DNA of 64,000 nucleotides from Nocardioides sambongensis (GTDB lineage: Bacteria > Actinomycetota > Actinomycetes > Propionibacteriales > Nocardioidaceae). Numbering within the stretch: position 1 is the first letter of the stretch; each line of letters begins with the position of its first letter. The translations under genes and the position numbers were made by a program. This document shows positions 20,021 through 29,261 of the stretch, in pieces. The notes beneath the pieces are model-generated. The model ran no database searches. It was not told where the DNA came from and worked only from the letters and a program-made list of their open reading frames with translations. The stretch lies in the NCBI RefSeq assembly GCF_006494815.1, contig NZ_CP041091.1, forward strand, positions 186,001 to 250,000. Direction: 5' to 3'.

Positions 20021-21550
20021 TCAGCCGCTGCCCTCGACGAGGTCCTGCAGTGCGGAGAACGCGGGGTCGGCGTCGGCGAGCATGCCGTCGAGGAGCGCGT
20101 TGCCGGCCTCGAGCGTGCCGCCACCCTCCTCGGTGCCGGTCATCAGGAGGAGCGCGTTGCCGGTGCGGCCGACCCACCACACCTGGGTGGACTCGGTCAC
20201 CGGCACGCCGTCGCCGGTCTCGGTCAACCGGATGATGCGGCGTGAGTCGTCGCCGAGCACGTCGCCGACGACGTCGTAGCGGGTCATCGACTCGGTGGCG
20301 TCGAGCACACAGTCGGAGAAGCCGGCGACGATGTCCTCGAGCGCGTCCTGGGCGTCCTCGTCGGTGGGGAAGAGCTGCGCCTCGCGTGCGTAGCCCTGGG
20401 TGGGCCCGGAGAGCTCGGTGGTGAGCCGGCCGGTCGGTGCCTCCGGGCCCGGCGCGCCACCGCAGCCGGAGTCGAACGCGCCGTCGAGGAGCGAGGGCCC
20501 GTCGTCGCCGGGGGCGGTGAGGTCGTAGGACGCGGCATCGTAGGAGCCCCAGCCCTGGTCGAGCGCGAAGTCCTCAGGGAAGGAGGTCACCGTGGCGGCC
20601 GCTGCGTCGCCGGGCACGGCGTCCGGTCGGGCGGTGTCGCCGGCCTCGCCGATGCCACTCTCGGTGGCGCTGGTGGTGGTGTCGGTCGACCGCTCCTCGC
20701 CGCCCGGCAGCATCAGCTCGGAGGCGACCGGCAGCATCCGCTGCATCGGCGTACCGCCCTGAGCGGGGAGGAAGTTGTAGTCCTGGCCGTAGATCTGGAC
20801 CCGGGCCACCGTCAGCCGGGTGCCGCTGACGGCCAGGCCGGTCTCGGTGATGTAGGCGGAGTCGCCGTACGGGTCGAGCTCGGGCAGCGCGCCCAGCCCG
20901 TAGTTCGCCTGCAGGATCGTCGCCTCACCCTCGGCGGGCTGGTCCACCTCCAACGGGTCGAAGATCCGGTAGTCCTCGGTGTCGGGGGCCTGTCCCCGGC
21001 ACTCGGAGACCCAGGACGCGATGGTGGTGTAGGCGGCCGCTGCCTGCTGCGGGCTCTCGAACTCGGCGACCGCCTGGTGCAGCTGGTTGGTGGGCTCCGG
21101 ATCGGTGTTCACGTCGCCGGGCCGGATGTCGGTCGGTCGCAGCTCGAAGTCGCGCTGCTGGATCGAGGTGGCGCCCAGTGCACCCATCGACTCCTGAGCG
21201 CAGGGGATGAAGGCGGACTGGCCGTCGCCGGGGTAGGTGCCGGTGGTGAACCAGTCGGCGCCGTCGGAGTAGACGGTCTCGGCGTCGCTGAGCAGGTCGG
21301 CGGGCGTCACCGGCGTGGGGTCGGTGGGGTCGGCCGGCGCCACCTTCTTGTCGCTGTCGCCGGTGAGGGCGAGCACCGGGACGGCGACGACCGCCACGGC
21401 GAGCGCGGCACCGCCGGCGGCGAGGGCGCGGCGGCGACGGCGGATCCGATCACCGCGACGGCGGATCTCGGCAGCGGGGACAGGCATGGCGCCTCCCTCG
21501 AACTCGGTGCCGAACCGGCTCAGCTCCTGGAGCGGGTCGTGGTCAGACAT
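20021..21550 (-). CDS. Membrane partner (candidate anti-sigma factor) of the adjacent ECF sigma factor
   Basis: 509 residues from ATG 21550, after GGGAGGAGG. A 45-residue cytoplasmic N-terminus (DPLQELSRFGTEFEGG ... RRRGDRIRRRRR) and one transmembrane helix (about 46-68) lead to an extracytoplasmic region of about 430 residues. That region falls into two similar halves, each with W/F-rich turns and paired cysteines (IPCAQES ... SECRGQ; DSGCGG ... FSDCVLD), reminiscent of PknH-type sensor domains. The start overlaps the sigma-factor stop by eight bases, the usual arrangement for SigE-family sigma factors and their membrane partners. The role is inferred from context and topology; no zinc anti-sigma motif is visible. 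Confidence 0.75.
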   Translation of the reverse strand: MSDHDPLQELSRFGTEFEGGAMPVPAAEIRRRGDRIRRRRRALAAGGAALAVAVVAVPVLALTGDSDKKVAPADPTDPTPVTPADLLSDAETVYSDGADWFTTGTYPGDGQSAFIPCAQESMGALGATSIQQRDFELRPTDIRPGDVNTDPEPTNQLHQAVAEFESPQQAAAAYTTIASWVSECRGQAPDTEDYRIFDPLEVDQPAEGEATILQANYGLGALPELDPYGDSAYITETGLAVSGTRLTVARVQIYGQDYNFLPAQGGTPMQRMLPVASELMLPGGEERSTDTTTSATESGIGEAGDTARPDAVPGDAAAATVTSFPEDFALDQGWGSYDAASYDLTAPGDDGPSLLDGAFDSGCGGAPGPEAPTGRLTTELSGPTQGYAREAQLFPTDEDAQDALEDIVAGFSDCVLDATESMTRYDVVGDVLGDDSRRIIRLTETGDGVPVTESTQVWWVGRTGNALLLMTGTEEGGGTLEAGNALLDGMLADADPAFSALQDLVEGSG

Positions 21551-22055
21551 GGCTGGTACCTCCTCCCGCGAGGCCGCCGGGCTCGTCACTGAGCAGGGAG
21601 GCGAGGGCGGTGCGGCCACGGCTCAGCCGGGCTTTGATGGTTCCTTCGGGCACGCCCACCTCGGCCGCGACCTGGTGCACGGGCAGGTCGGCGATGTGGT
21701 GGAGCACGAGCGCCTGCCGTTGGGCTTCGGGGAGCTGTCGGAGGGCGGCGACGAGTGCGACGTGGGACTCGTCGAGGGCCGGGACCTGGACCGGCGCCCC
21801 GACCGCCCGGTCCGCCGGTCGTGCGGCGACCTTCTTGCGGCGCCAGCGGCTCACGGCCAGGCGGTAGGCGGTGGTGCGGACCCACGCCTCGGGGTGCCCT
21901 GAGCGATCCAGCTTGCGGCGGTGGGCCCAGGCCCTGGCGAACGCCTCCTGGACGCACTCGGTCGCTTCGTCCAGGTCGCCGATCATCGCGTAGACCTGAC
22001 TGGTCACCCGGCGGAACGACGTGGTGTAGAAGTCGTCGAACTCGTCCGCTTCCAT
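21543..22055 (-). CDS. ECF RNA polymerase sigma factor, SigE-like family
   Basis: 170 residues from ATG 22055, preceded by GGAGAGGGGGAC. Region 2 shows DDFYTTSFRRVTSQVYAMIGDLDEA with VQEAFARAWAHR and WVRTTAYRLAVSRWRR; region 4 shows LRQLPEAQRQALVLHHIADLPVHQVAAEVGVPEGTIKARLSRGR. Length and order are normal for the family. It is the first gene of a pair with the downstream membrane protein and sits just downstream, on the same strand, of a sigma-like protein fused to a sensor. Its target promoters are unknown. Confidence 0.92.
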   Translation of the reverse strand: MEADEFDDFYTTSFRRVTSQVYAMIGDLDEATECVQEAFARAWAHRRKLDRSGHPEAWVRTTAYRLAVSRWRRKKVAARPADRAVGAPVQVPALDESHVALVAALRQLPEAQRQALVLHHIADLPVHQVAAEVGVPEGTIKARLSRGRTALASLLSDEPGGLAGGGTSHV

Positions 22056-22108
22056 GCCGTCCCCCTCTCCGCCTCTGTGCCGGTTGTCGTGGGAGATACG
22101 TGCCGGGC

Positions 22109-22129
22109 CGGCGACGGGTTGCGTCGCCG
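22109..22129 (-). terminator. Hairpin downstream of the sigma-sensor fusion gene
   Basis: CGGCGAC, a seven-base loop, then GTCGCCG: a perfect 7-bp stem in the 122-bp gap between the sigma-sensor gene and the ECF sigma gene. It may be a terminator or a processing/attenuation site between the two genes. Confidence 0.4.
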
Positions 22130-22177
22130 AGAGGAATTTCTCGACCGAGGCGCCGAGCCGCGGTGCGGACCCGAGGC

Positions 22178-24093
22178 TCAGCGGTAGCGTGGCATGTCGC
22201 CGAGCCGCTCGGCTGCTCGGCGGGCCAGCGCGACGAAGTCGTCGTCGGTGATCTGCGCGTCGTCCGCGCCGATGTAGATCAGCTCACTGACGGCGGTGCC
22301 GACCCGGACCACGGCGACGTCGTAGTCGACCGACGCGTCGTCGGGCAGCGCGGTCTCCATCCGCCACGCGGTGATGCTGGTCCGCTCGTCGTCCTCACGG
22401 ACCAGCTCGGTCACCTCGGTGCCGGCCGAGGAGTCGGAGTCGGGGCAGGCGGCGACCTGCCGGCGCAGCTGCGCCACGAAGCCCTGCGCCCGCGGGGTGG
22501 GCAGGGAGCCCGCCACCTGGGTAAGCCCGACGGTGGTCGGCAGGTCGCCCTCGACGAAGACGAAGTTGCGGAACACGTTGTGCTTCACCCGCGCGCCGTC
22601 ATAGCTGCGCTGCAGCGTCACCGTGTCGCAGCCCAGCACCCGGGCCTGGCCGCGCGTGGTGGTCACCTGCCGCGCCGCGGTGCCGACCAGGAAGCCGTAC
22701 TCGGCGCCGACCGGCGGCATGTCGATCGTGGAGAGGAGGGCCGAGGACCGGGGCACCGAGTACGGCGGGACGTCCTCGAGCTGCGGCTGCGACGGCGCGC
22801 AGTCGCCGCCGTCGGCGAGGTCGCAGAGGCGGTTCACCGCGGCGCCGAGCAGGTTCGCGACGCCCTGCCGGTCGGCCCGGCCCGCGGGCACGTCGGTGTC
22901 CATCGAGGTGACCGTGACGAAACGGCCGGTCCGGGCGACGCCGACCACGTGCGCGGCGGTGGGCTCGGTGGCCTGGAGCAGGAAGACCGCCGCCTCGTCG
23001 CCCACCTGGGGCGCCTCGGCGGTGCTGATCAGCTGGGTGTGCGCGAGCTCGGTGACGTCGGCCCCGTCCGGGGGAGGCAGGCGCTGAACCAGCCCAGGGC
23101 CCGTTCGTAGGCCCGGTGGGCGGCCCGGCGGTTCGTGGAGGCCTCGGCGGTCTGGGCGAAGCGTCGCTCCGTATCGCTCAGCCGGAAGATCCTGGCCCAG
23201 GCGGCGACACCGCGCGGGTCGGCGTACCGGCTGCTCTGGCAGTGGTGGACCAGGCCGTTCCCGGTCGAGTTGTCGGTGGTGCGGCCCTGGACCCACGGAC
23301 GGCCGGCCAGGGTGCCCTGCACGTCCTCCTGGGTGAGCAGCGCGGTGTCGGGCAGCCGGACCTGGGCCGTCGGTGCCTGCGAGCTCGCCGCCTCCGGGAG
23401 CGGCTCGCGGTCCAGGGTCGGCCGGACCCCGGCGGCGTCGCCGACCGCGATGCCGGCGCCGAGGAAGACGGCCACCGCGGCGGTCACGCCGACCACGGTG
23501 TGGGCGCGGCGCCGGGCGGCCCCGGCCCGGCGGATGATGGTGGGCCGAGGCCAGGTCGCCGACTCGGTGACCCGGGCCAGACCTGCCAGCGCGGTGTGGA
23601 TCGGGACGTCGTCGGGCACGTCGGGCTGGGTGACGAAGCGGGCCGCGCCGGCCTGGAGCTCGCGCTCGGCCTCCTCGACCGGCAGCCCGATCTCGCGCGC
23701 CATGTCCTGCAGGCTCACCGCGGCCAGCTGGGTGAGGATCAGTGCCGAACGCTGGCGGTGGGTCAGCGCCGAGAGCGCGGACAGCGTGGCCTTCGTGGTG
23801 GGGTCGAGGTCCTTGGTCCTCCCCCACGGCTTGGCAGTGGTACGGCGGGTGGCGTTGCGCCACGCCCGCGGCCGCACCTCGGCCTCGGCGAGTTCGTTGC
23901 GGGACAGCTTGCGCCAGTGGTGCCAGGCGACGACGAAGGCGTCGCGCACCGCGCTGCGCGAGGCGTTCAGGTCGCCGGTGAGGGCGAAGGTCTGCAGCAG
24001 CAGTCGGTCCCGGGTCTGCTTGTAGAACGCATCGAAACCGTCGGCGAGGGCCTCACGCGTCGGGGGATCGGTGCGCGGGTCGAGGTCGTTCAT
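22178..24093 (-). CDS. Sigma-70-like domain fused to a transmembrane helix and extracytoplasmic sensor, one apparent 1-bp deletion
   Basis: 638 residues after repair, from ATG 24093. Residues 20-90 resemble sigma region 2 (FDAFYKQTRDRLLLQTFALTGD ... VRDAFVVAWHHWRKL) and about 110-170 resemble region 4 (LTHRQRSALILTQLAAVSLQDMAREIG). One helix (VVGVTAAVAVFLGAGIAVG, about 215-235) follows, then about 400 extracytoplasmic residues in two cysteine-containing lobes. The frame breaks at GGGGG 23070-23074; one restored base joins SACLP to PDGADVTEL. Region 2 is degenerate beside the neighbouring ECF factor, so it may be a regulated sigma factor, a decoy, or a membrane-tethered DNA-binding sensor. TAGGTT lies 9 nt before the ATG. 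Confidence 0.82.
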
Positions 24094-24172
24094 GGCCGCT
24101 CCAACCTACGCCATCGTGGTTGCGGCGTGGCAGCGCCACCGGGCCGGGCTCCCGGCTCATCATGGAGGCACC

Positions 24173-25483
24173 ATGACGTCGCTTCCCTCGTCCCTCACCC
24201 GCGGGTCCGCGGAGGGTCGCTCGCGCAGCGCCGCCGAGGTCCGGCGGGACCTCGCGACGCGCCGCCCGCTGGTCCTCACCGCGACCGTCGGGGGAGCGCT
24301 GGCCGCGCTCGGGCCGCTGATGGTCTGTCTCGCGCTGGGCGTCGTGGGCTGGTTCCTCACCGATGCCGGCGGTCACGGCCAACCCTCCGACGCGCTGCGG
24401 GTCGGTGCCTTCGGTTGGCTACTCGCCCACGGCTCCGGCGTGGTGGTCGACGGGGTCCGGATCACCGCGATCCCCCTCGGCATCACCCTCGGCTGCGCCT
24501 GGGCCACCTGGCGGCTCGGGCACCGGGTCGGTGAGGCGGTCTCCGGGCACGGTCCCGACAACGACCGGATCGCCGACGGCGAGCGGGACTGGACCGTCCC
24601 GGTCGCGGTGGCCCTCTTCGCCGCCGGCTACGTCGTGGTCGGGGTGGGCACGGCGGTCCTGGCCTCGACGATGAGCACCGCGCCCAGCCTGACCCGGGTG
24701 GTCGGCTCGTCGATCGGGATCGCCGCGATCGTCGGCGGCCCGGCGATCGCCCGCGGGGCCGGACGCGCGGCGATCTGGACCCAGCACCTGCCGTCCTCGC
24801 TGCGTGCGGCCTACGGCGTCGCCCGCGGCATCCTGGTGTGGTGGCTGGGCCTGTCCACCCTCGCCTTCCTCGTCGCCCTGGTCCTCGACTTCTCCACCGC
24901 GGCCAACATCACCTCCCAGCTCGACGGCGGCACCGCGGACACCGTGGCGCTGCTGGCACTGTCGCTGGCCCTGCTGCCCAACGCGGCGCTGTTCACCAGC
25001 AGCTATCTGATGGGGCCGGGCTTCGTGATCGGCACCGGCACCCTGGTCTCACCCACCCTCGTCGTGCTCGGCCCGCTGCCGATGGTGCCGATGCTCGCGG
25101 CGCTGCCGGACAGCTCGCCCACGCCGTCCTGGACGCCGTGGCTGATGGTCACTCCGGTGCTGCTCGCCGCCGTCGTCGCCGGGCGCGCGGTGCACCGTCA
25201 CCCGGCCGGCTCCTGGGACCGGGCGGCCGTGCGCGGCTGCGGCGGCGGGATCGTCGCCGGCGTGCTGCTCGGCGCGCTCACCGCGTTCGCCGGCGGTGCG
25301 GTCGGACCGGGCCGGATGCAGGACGTGGGCCCCGTCGCCACCGACGTGCTGCTGCACGCGACCACCGCTCTCGGCATCGGCGGCCTGCTCGGCGCGTTGG
25401 CGGTGACCGGCTGGCAGTCCCGCGGCGGACGACTCCGGGACCGCCTGAGCGGCCTGCGCGCCCGACTGCCGCGACGCGGCTGA
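24173..25483 (+). CDS. DUF6350 polytopic membrane protein (PerM-like)
   Basis: 436 residues from ATG 24173, with GGAGG five bases upstream. About ten hydrophobic segments spread along the protein, with small polar loops (RIADGERDW, PDSSPTPSWTP) and a basic C-terminus. The family lies just upstream of purN-purH in many actinobacteria; a mycobacterial relative, PerM, has been linked to cell division under stress. Function here is inferred only from family and position. The purN promoter lies in the 35-bp gap downstream. Confidence 0.85.
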   Translation: MTSLPSSLTRGSAEGRSRSAAEVRRDLATRRPLVLTATVGGALAALGPLMVCLALGVVGWFLTDAGGHGQPSDALRVGAFGWLLAHGSGVVVDGVRITAIPLGITLGCAWATWRLGHRVGEAVSGHGPDNDRIADGERDWTVPVAVALFAAGYVVVGVGTAVLASTMSTAPSLTRVVGSSIGIAAIVGGPAIARGAGRAAIWTQHLPSSLRAAYGVARGILVWWLGLSTLAFLVALVLDFSTAANITSQLDGGTADTVALLALSLALLPNAALFTSSYLMGPGFVIGTGTLVSPTLVVLGPLPMVPMLAALPDSSPTPSWTPWLMVTPVLLAAVVAGRAVHRHPAGSWDRAAVRGCGGGIVAGVLLGALTAFAGGAVGPGRMQDVGPVATDVLLHATTALGIGGLLGALAVTGWQSRGGRLRDRLSGLRARLPRRG

Positions 25484-25518
25484 CGCCTCCGCGACCCGCC
25501 GCCCCTAGACTCCGCGGC

Positions 25519-26154
25519 GTGACTCGCGCCCGACTGGTCGTCCTCGTCTCCGGTGCCGGCAGCAACCTGCAGGCACTGATCGACGCCACCGCCGATCCCG
25601 CCTACGGCGCCGAGGTCGTGGCGGTCGGTGCCGACCGCGACGGCATCGAGGGACTGGCGCGGGCCGAGCGGTCCGGGATCGCGACCTTCGCGCAGCGCGT
25701 CGGTGACCACGGCTCCCGCGCGGAGTGGGACGCCGCGCTCGCCGAGCGGGTGGCGTCGTACCGGCCCGACCTGGTGGTGCTGGCCGGTTTCATGAAGCTC
25801 GTCGGCGACGACTTCCTCGCCGCCTTCGGCGGACGCACGGTCAACACTCATCCGGCGCTCTCGCCCGCGTTCCCCGGGATGCACGGGCCCCGCGACGCCC
25901 TCGAGTACGGCGTGAAGGTCACCGGCGCGACGCTCTTCGTGGTCGACGCTGGGGTGGACACCGGCGCGATCGTCGCGCAGACCGTGGTGCCGGTCGCCGA
26001 CGACGACACGACCGAGACCCTGCACGAGCGGATCAAGGTCGCCGAGCGCGCGATGCTGGTCGACACGGTCGGGCGGATGGCGCGCGAGGGTTTCCGGGTG
26101 GAGGGCCGCCGGGTCCGGTTCGGCCGGTTCGCCAGCGCGGACGAGTCTCACTAG
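25519..26154 (+). CDS. purN: Phosphoribosylglycinamide formyltransferase
   Basis: Third step of purine synthesis: formylates GAR with 10-formyl-THF. 211 residues from GTG 25519. LVVLVSGAGSNLQALIDA is the phosphate-binding N-terminus. VNTHPALSPAFPGMHG gives the catalytic Asn and His, and GVDTGAIVAQ the catalytic Asp. TAGACT lies seven bases before the GTG with no Shine-Dalgarno, so the transcript is probably leaderless. The stop codon TAG is the first half of the TAGACT box of the next promoter. Confidence 0.96.
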   Translation: MTRARLVVLVSGAGSNLQALIDATADPAYGAEVVAVGADRDGIEGLARAERSGIATFAQRVGDHGSRAEWDAALAERVASYRPDLVVLAGFMKLVGDDFLAAFGGRTVNTHPALSPAFPGMHGPRDALEYGVKVTGATLFVVDAGVDTGAIVAQTVVPVADDDTTETLHERIKVAERAMLVDTVGRMAREGFRVEGRRVRFGRFASADESH

Positions 26155-26279
26155 ACTTCGGGGCACACGACTGGCGCGGGTGGGGGACCACCGGGGAGTG
26201 ACGAGTCGGCATCGACCGCCTGGGTGCCCTCATCGAGAACCGTGAGAACCGTTTCCACCGATGAGGGAGATCTACCCCT
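26152..26279 (+). promoter_or_regulatory. ZTP riboswitch (pfl motif) with translational expression platform, upstream of purH
   Basis: The leader matches the pfl/ZTP consensus: CGACTGGCG (26168-26176), then GACCACCGGGGAGTGACG, and after a short linker GGCATCGACCGCCTGGGTGCC. P1 is GGGCAC (26161-26166) with GTGCCC (26224-26229). The 3' strand of P1 overlaps the left arm of a second hairpin, CCCTCATCG (26227-26235) with CGATGAGGG (26259-26267). The right arm contains the GAGGGAGA ribosome-binding site for GTG 26280. Ligand-stabilised P1 would free that site; without ligand it is masked. TAGACT at 26152-26157 is the likely -10. ZTP/ZMP signals folate shortage, and purH-folD are known targets of this class. 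Confidence 0.88.
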
Positions 26280-27872
26280 GTGACTGACCGGATCCAGATC
26301 AAGCGAGCACTGATCTCCGTCTTCGACAAGACCGGCCTCGACGACCTCGTCCGCGGCCTGCACGAGGCGGGCGTCGAGCTCGTCTCCACCGGCGGGTCCG
26401 CCGCACTGATCGACGGCCTGGGCCTCCCGGTCACCAGGGTCGAGGAGCTGACCGGCTTCCCCGAGTGCCTCGACGGTCGGGTGAAGACGCTGCACCCCCG
26501 GGTCCACGCGGGGATCCTCGCCGACCGCCGGCTGCCCGAGCACGTCGCCCAGCTCGAGGAGCTCGAGGTGGCGCCGTTCGACCTGGTCGTGGTCAACCTC
26601 TACCCGTTCGCCGCCACCGTCGCCTCCGGCGCCGGCGTGCAGGACTGCATCGAGAAGATCGACATCGGCGGCCCGTCCATGGTGCGGGCCGCGGCGAAGA
26701 ACCACGCCTCGGTCGCGATCGTCACCGACGGTGCCGACTACACCGCGGCCCTGCAGGCCGCGCAGGGCGAGGGGTTCACGCTCGCCGAGCGCCAGCAGCT
26801 CGCCGCCAAGGCGTTCGTCCACACCGCGACGTACGACGTCCAGGTCGCCTCGTGGATGGGCAGCGTGCTCACCGACACCTCGGTGGTCGACGGCGAGCCG
26901 ACCGGCTTCCCGGCCTGGATCGGCGCCACCTGGGACAAGGCCGCCTCGCTGCGGTACGGGGAGAACCCGCACCAGCCGGCCGCCCTCTACCGCGCCGGAC
27001 ACGGCCCCGGCGGGCTGGCCGCCGCCGAGCAGCTGCACGGCAAGGAGATGTCCTACAACAACTACGTCGACACCGACGCCGCCCGGCGGGCCGCACACGA
27101 CCACGGCGACCAGCCGACGGTCGCGATCATCAAGCACGCCAACCCGTGCGGCATCGCGGTCGGGGCCGACGTCGCCGAGGCGCACCGCCGGGCACACGAG
27201 TGCGACCCGGTCTCCGCGTTCGGGGGCGTGATCGCCACCAACGTCCCGGTCTCCGTGGCGATGGCCGAGCAGGTCGCCGAGATCTTCACCGAGGTGATCG
27301 TCGCGCCCGGCTACGAGGACGGTGCGGTCGAGGTGCTGCAGGGCAAGAAGAACATCCGGATCCTGGTCGCCGAGCCGGTGGCCCAGGGCGGCGTCGAGAC
27401 CCGTCCGATCAGCGGCGGCCTGCTGGTGCAGCACGCCGACCGGTTCCAGGCCGAGGGCGACGACCCGGCCCACTGGACGCTGGCCACCGGAGAGGCCGCC
27501 GACGAGCAGACCCTGGCCGACCTGGCGTTCGCCTGGCGGTCGGTGCGGGCTGCCAAGTCCAACGCGATCCTGCTCGCCGCGGACGGCGCCGCCGTCGGCA
27601 TCGGCATGGGCCAGGTCAACAGGGTGGACTCCTGCCGCCTCGCCGTCGAGCGCGCCGACACCCTGGTCGAGGGCACGCGCCGGGCCCGGGGTGCGGTCGC
27701 CGCCTCCGACGCCTTCTTCCCGTTCGCCGACGGCCCGCAGATCCTGATCGACGCGGGCGTGCGGGCCATCGTGCAACCGGGCGGCTCGGTCCGCGACGAG
27801 CAGACGATCGAGGCCTGCCGGGCCGCCGGCGTGACCATGTACTTCACCGGCACCCGCCACTTCGCGCACTGA
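26280..27872 (+). CDS. purH: Bifunctional AICAR formyltransferase/IMP cyclohydrolase
   Basis: Last two steps of IMP synthesis. 530 residues from GTG 26280, nine bases after GAGGGAGA. The N-terminal MGS-like cyclohydrolase domain has [19 protein letters not shown] and TGGSAALI, with [12 protein letters not shown]. The C-terminal transformylase domain has [28 protein letters not shown] (catalytic Lys-His) and [10 protein letters not shown]. Translation is probably set by the ZTP riboswitch in its leader. folD follows after 17 bp, so folate-dependent consumption and supply of one-carbon units are coupled. Confidence 0.97.
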   Translation: MTDRIQIKRALISVFDKTGLDDLVRGLHEAGVELVSTGGSAALIDGLGLPVTRVEELTGFPECLDGRVKTLHPRVHAGILADRRLPEHVAQLEELEVAPFDLVVVNLYPFAATVASGAGVQDCIEKIDIGGPSMVRAAAKNHASVAIVTDGADYTAALQAAQGEGFTLAERQQLAAKAFVHTATYDVQVASWMGSVLTDTSVVDGEPTGFPAWIGATWDKAASLRYGENPHQPAALYRAGHGPGGLAAAEQLHGKEMSYNNYVDTDAARRAAHDHGDQPTVAIIKHANPCGIAVGADVAEAHRRAHECDPVSAFGGVIATNVPVSVAMAEQVAEIFTEVIVAPGYEDGAVEVLQGKKNIRILVAEPVAQGGVETRPISGGLLVQHADRFQAEGDDPAHWTLATGEAADEQTLADLAFAWRSVRAAKSNAILLAADGAAVGIGMGQVNRVDSCRLAVERADTLVEGTRRARGAVAASDAFFPFADGPQILIDAGVRAIVQPGGSVRDEQTIEACRAAGVTMYFTGTRHFAH

Positions 27873-27889
27873 GTCGGAAGGACACCACG

Positions 27890-28750
27890 ATGAGCGCACA
27901 GAAGCTGGACGGGTCGGCCACCGCCGCCGCGATCAAGGACGAGCTGCGGGTGCGGGTCGCCGCACTGCGCGAGAAGGGCATCACGCCGGGCCTCGGCACG
28001 GTGCTGGTCGGCGACGACCCCGGCTCCCGCTGGTACGTCAACGGCAAGCACAAGGACTGCGCCGAGGTCGGCATCGCCTCGATCCGCGTCGACCTCCCCG
28101 AGGAGGCGACCCAGCAGCAGATCGAGGACGCCGTCGCCACCCTCAACGCCGATCCGGCGTGCACCGGCTACATCGTGCAGCTGCCGTTGCCGCGGGGCCG
28201 CGACGAGAACCGGGTGCTCGGTCTGATCGACCCCGCCAAGGACGCCGACGGCCTGCACCCGACCAACCTCGGCTGGCTGGTGCTCGGCAATCCGGCGCCG
28301 CTGCCGTGCACGCCGTACGGGATCGTGGAGCTGCTGCGGCGCCACGACGTCGCGATCGCCGGTGCCGAGGTCGTCGTGGTCGGTCGCGGCGTCACCGTCG
28401 GCCGGCCGCTGGGGCTGCTGCTGACCCGGCGCAGCGAGAACGCCACCGTGACCCTGTGTCACACCGGGACCGTCGACCTGGCCGCGCACGTGCGCAACGC
28501 GGACATCGTGGTGGCCGCGGCCGGGGTGCCCGGCATCATCACCGGCGACATGGTCAAGCCGGGCGCTGCCGTGCTCGACGTGGGGGTCTCGCGGGTCGAC
28601 GGCAAGATCGCCGGCGACGTCGCCGCGGATGTCTGGGACACCGCCGGATGGGTCTCGCCCAATCCGGGTGGGGTCGGTCCGATGACACGTGCGATGCTGC
28701 TGGCCAACGTCGTGTCGATGGCTGAGCAGGCAGCCGCGACCACCCGCTGA
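27890..28750 (+). CDS. folD: Methylenetetrahydrofolate dehydrogenase/methenyltetrahydrofolate cyclohydrolase
   Basis: Interconverts 5,10-methylene-THF and 10-formyl-THF, the donor used by PurN and PurH. 286 residues from ATG 27890 after GGAAGGAC. Seen: [23 protein letters not shown], with the active-site Tyr-x3-Lys, then [25 protein letters not shown] and [14 protein letters not shown] (NADP-binding loop). It shares the purH transcript, so the riboswitch may also affect it through the messenger. Confidence 0.96.
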   Translation: MSAQKLDGSATAAAIKDELRVRVAALREKGITPGLGTVLVGDDPGSRWYVNGKHKDCAEVGIASIRVDLPEEATQQQIEDAVATLNADPACTGYIVQLPLPRGRDENRVLGLIDPAKDADGLHPTNLGWLVLGNPAPLPCTPYGIVELLRRHDVAIAGAEVVVVGRGVTVGRPLGLLLTRRSENATVTLCHTGTVDLAAHVRNADIVVAAAGVPGIITGDMVKPGAAVLDVGVSRVDGKIAGDVAADVWDTAGWVSPNPGGVGPMTRAMLLANVVSMAEQAAATTR

Positions 28751-28761
28751 GGAGCCCCACG

Positions 28762-29094
28762 CTGAACGACGCCGCGCCCGAGCCGCCCGAGCCCGCCGAG
28801 AAGCCCGAGCCGCGCCGTTATCCGTCGACGATCGGGGGAGCCTGCTACATCGTGATCCTGGTGGTCGCGATCGGCTCCATCGGGTACGTCGCCCTCACCG
28901 GGGACTGGCGGGTGGGTCTGCGCTACCTGGCCGGCGCGATGGGTGTCGCCGGTGTCCTGCGCCTGACCTTCCCGGAGAAGGACGCCGGGATGCTGGCGGT
29001 GCGCAACCGCTTCCTCGACACCTCGCTGCTGCTCGTCGTCGGTGCCGCGATCGCCTTCCTCACCGTCACGATCCCGGACCAGCCCGGCGACTGA
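28762..29094 (+). CDS. DUF3017 membrane protein, probable CTG start
   Basis: 110 residues if translation starts at CTG 28762, seven bases after GAGGAG. There is no in-frame ATG, GTG or TTG between the folD stop and GTG 28852, and 28852 would cut away the conserved RRYPSTIGGACYIVI part of the first helix. Three transmembrane segments are visible, and the family signature FPEKDAGMLAVRNRFLDT lies before the third. The family often lies between folD and mdh in actinobacteria; function is unknown. The start codon is the uncertain point, the gene is not. Confidence 0.82.
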   Translation: MNDAAPEPPEPAEKPEPRRYPSTIGGACYIVILVVAIGSIGYVALTGDWRVGLRYLAGAMGVAGVLRLTFPEKDAGMLAVRNRFLDTSLLLVVGAAIAFLTVTIPDQPGD

Positions 29095-29194
29095 CCCGCT
29101 CGCCGGTGTGCGTGGACCGGCGTGATCGCCGGGAAAACGACGGCGAGCGCGTGCCACCCGGAGGTGACACGCGCTCGTCGTACCGGTGTCCGGT

Positions 29195-29261
29195 GGCCCG
29201 AACCCCTCGGTCGAGGGGCCCGAACCCCCGACTCAAGGGGGCCGAACCCCCAACTCGACGG
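29195..29261. repeat. Three tandem copies of a 22-23 bp unit between DUF3017 and mdh
   Basis: Consensus GGCCCGAACCCC-YN-ACTCGAGG, with starts at 29195, 29217 and 29240. The third copy ends at the mdh stop codon. Each unit can form a short CCCC/GGGG hairpin with its neighbour, so the array may act as a terminator for the convergent genes. It shares the core ACCCCTCGG with the array at 47720 read on the opposite strand. Confidence 0.75.
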
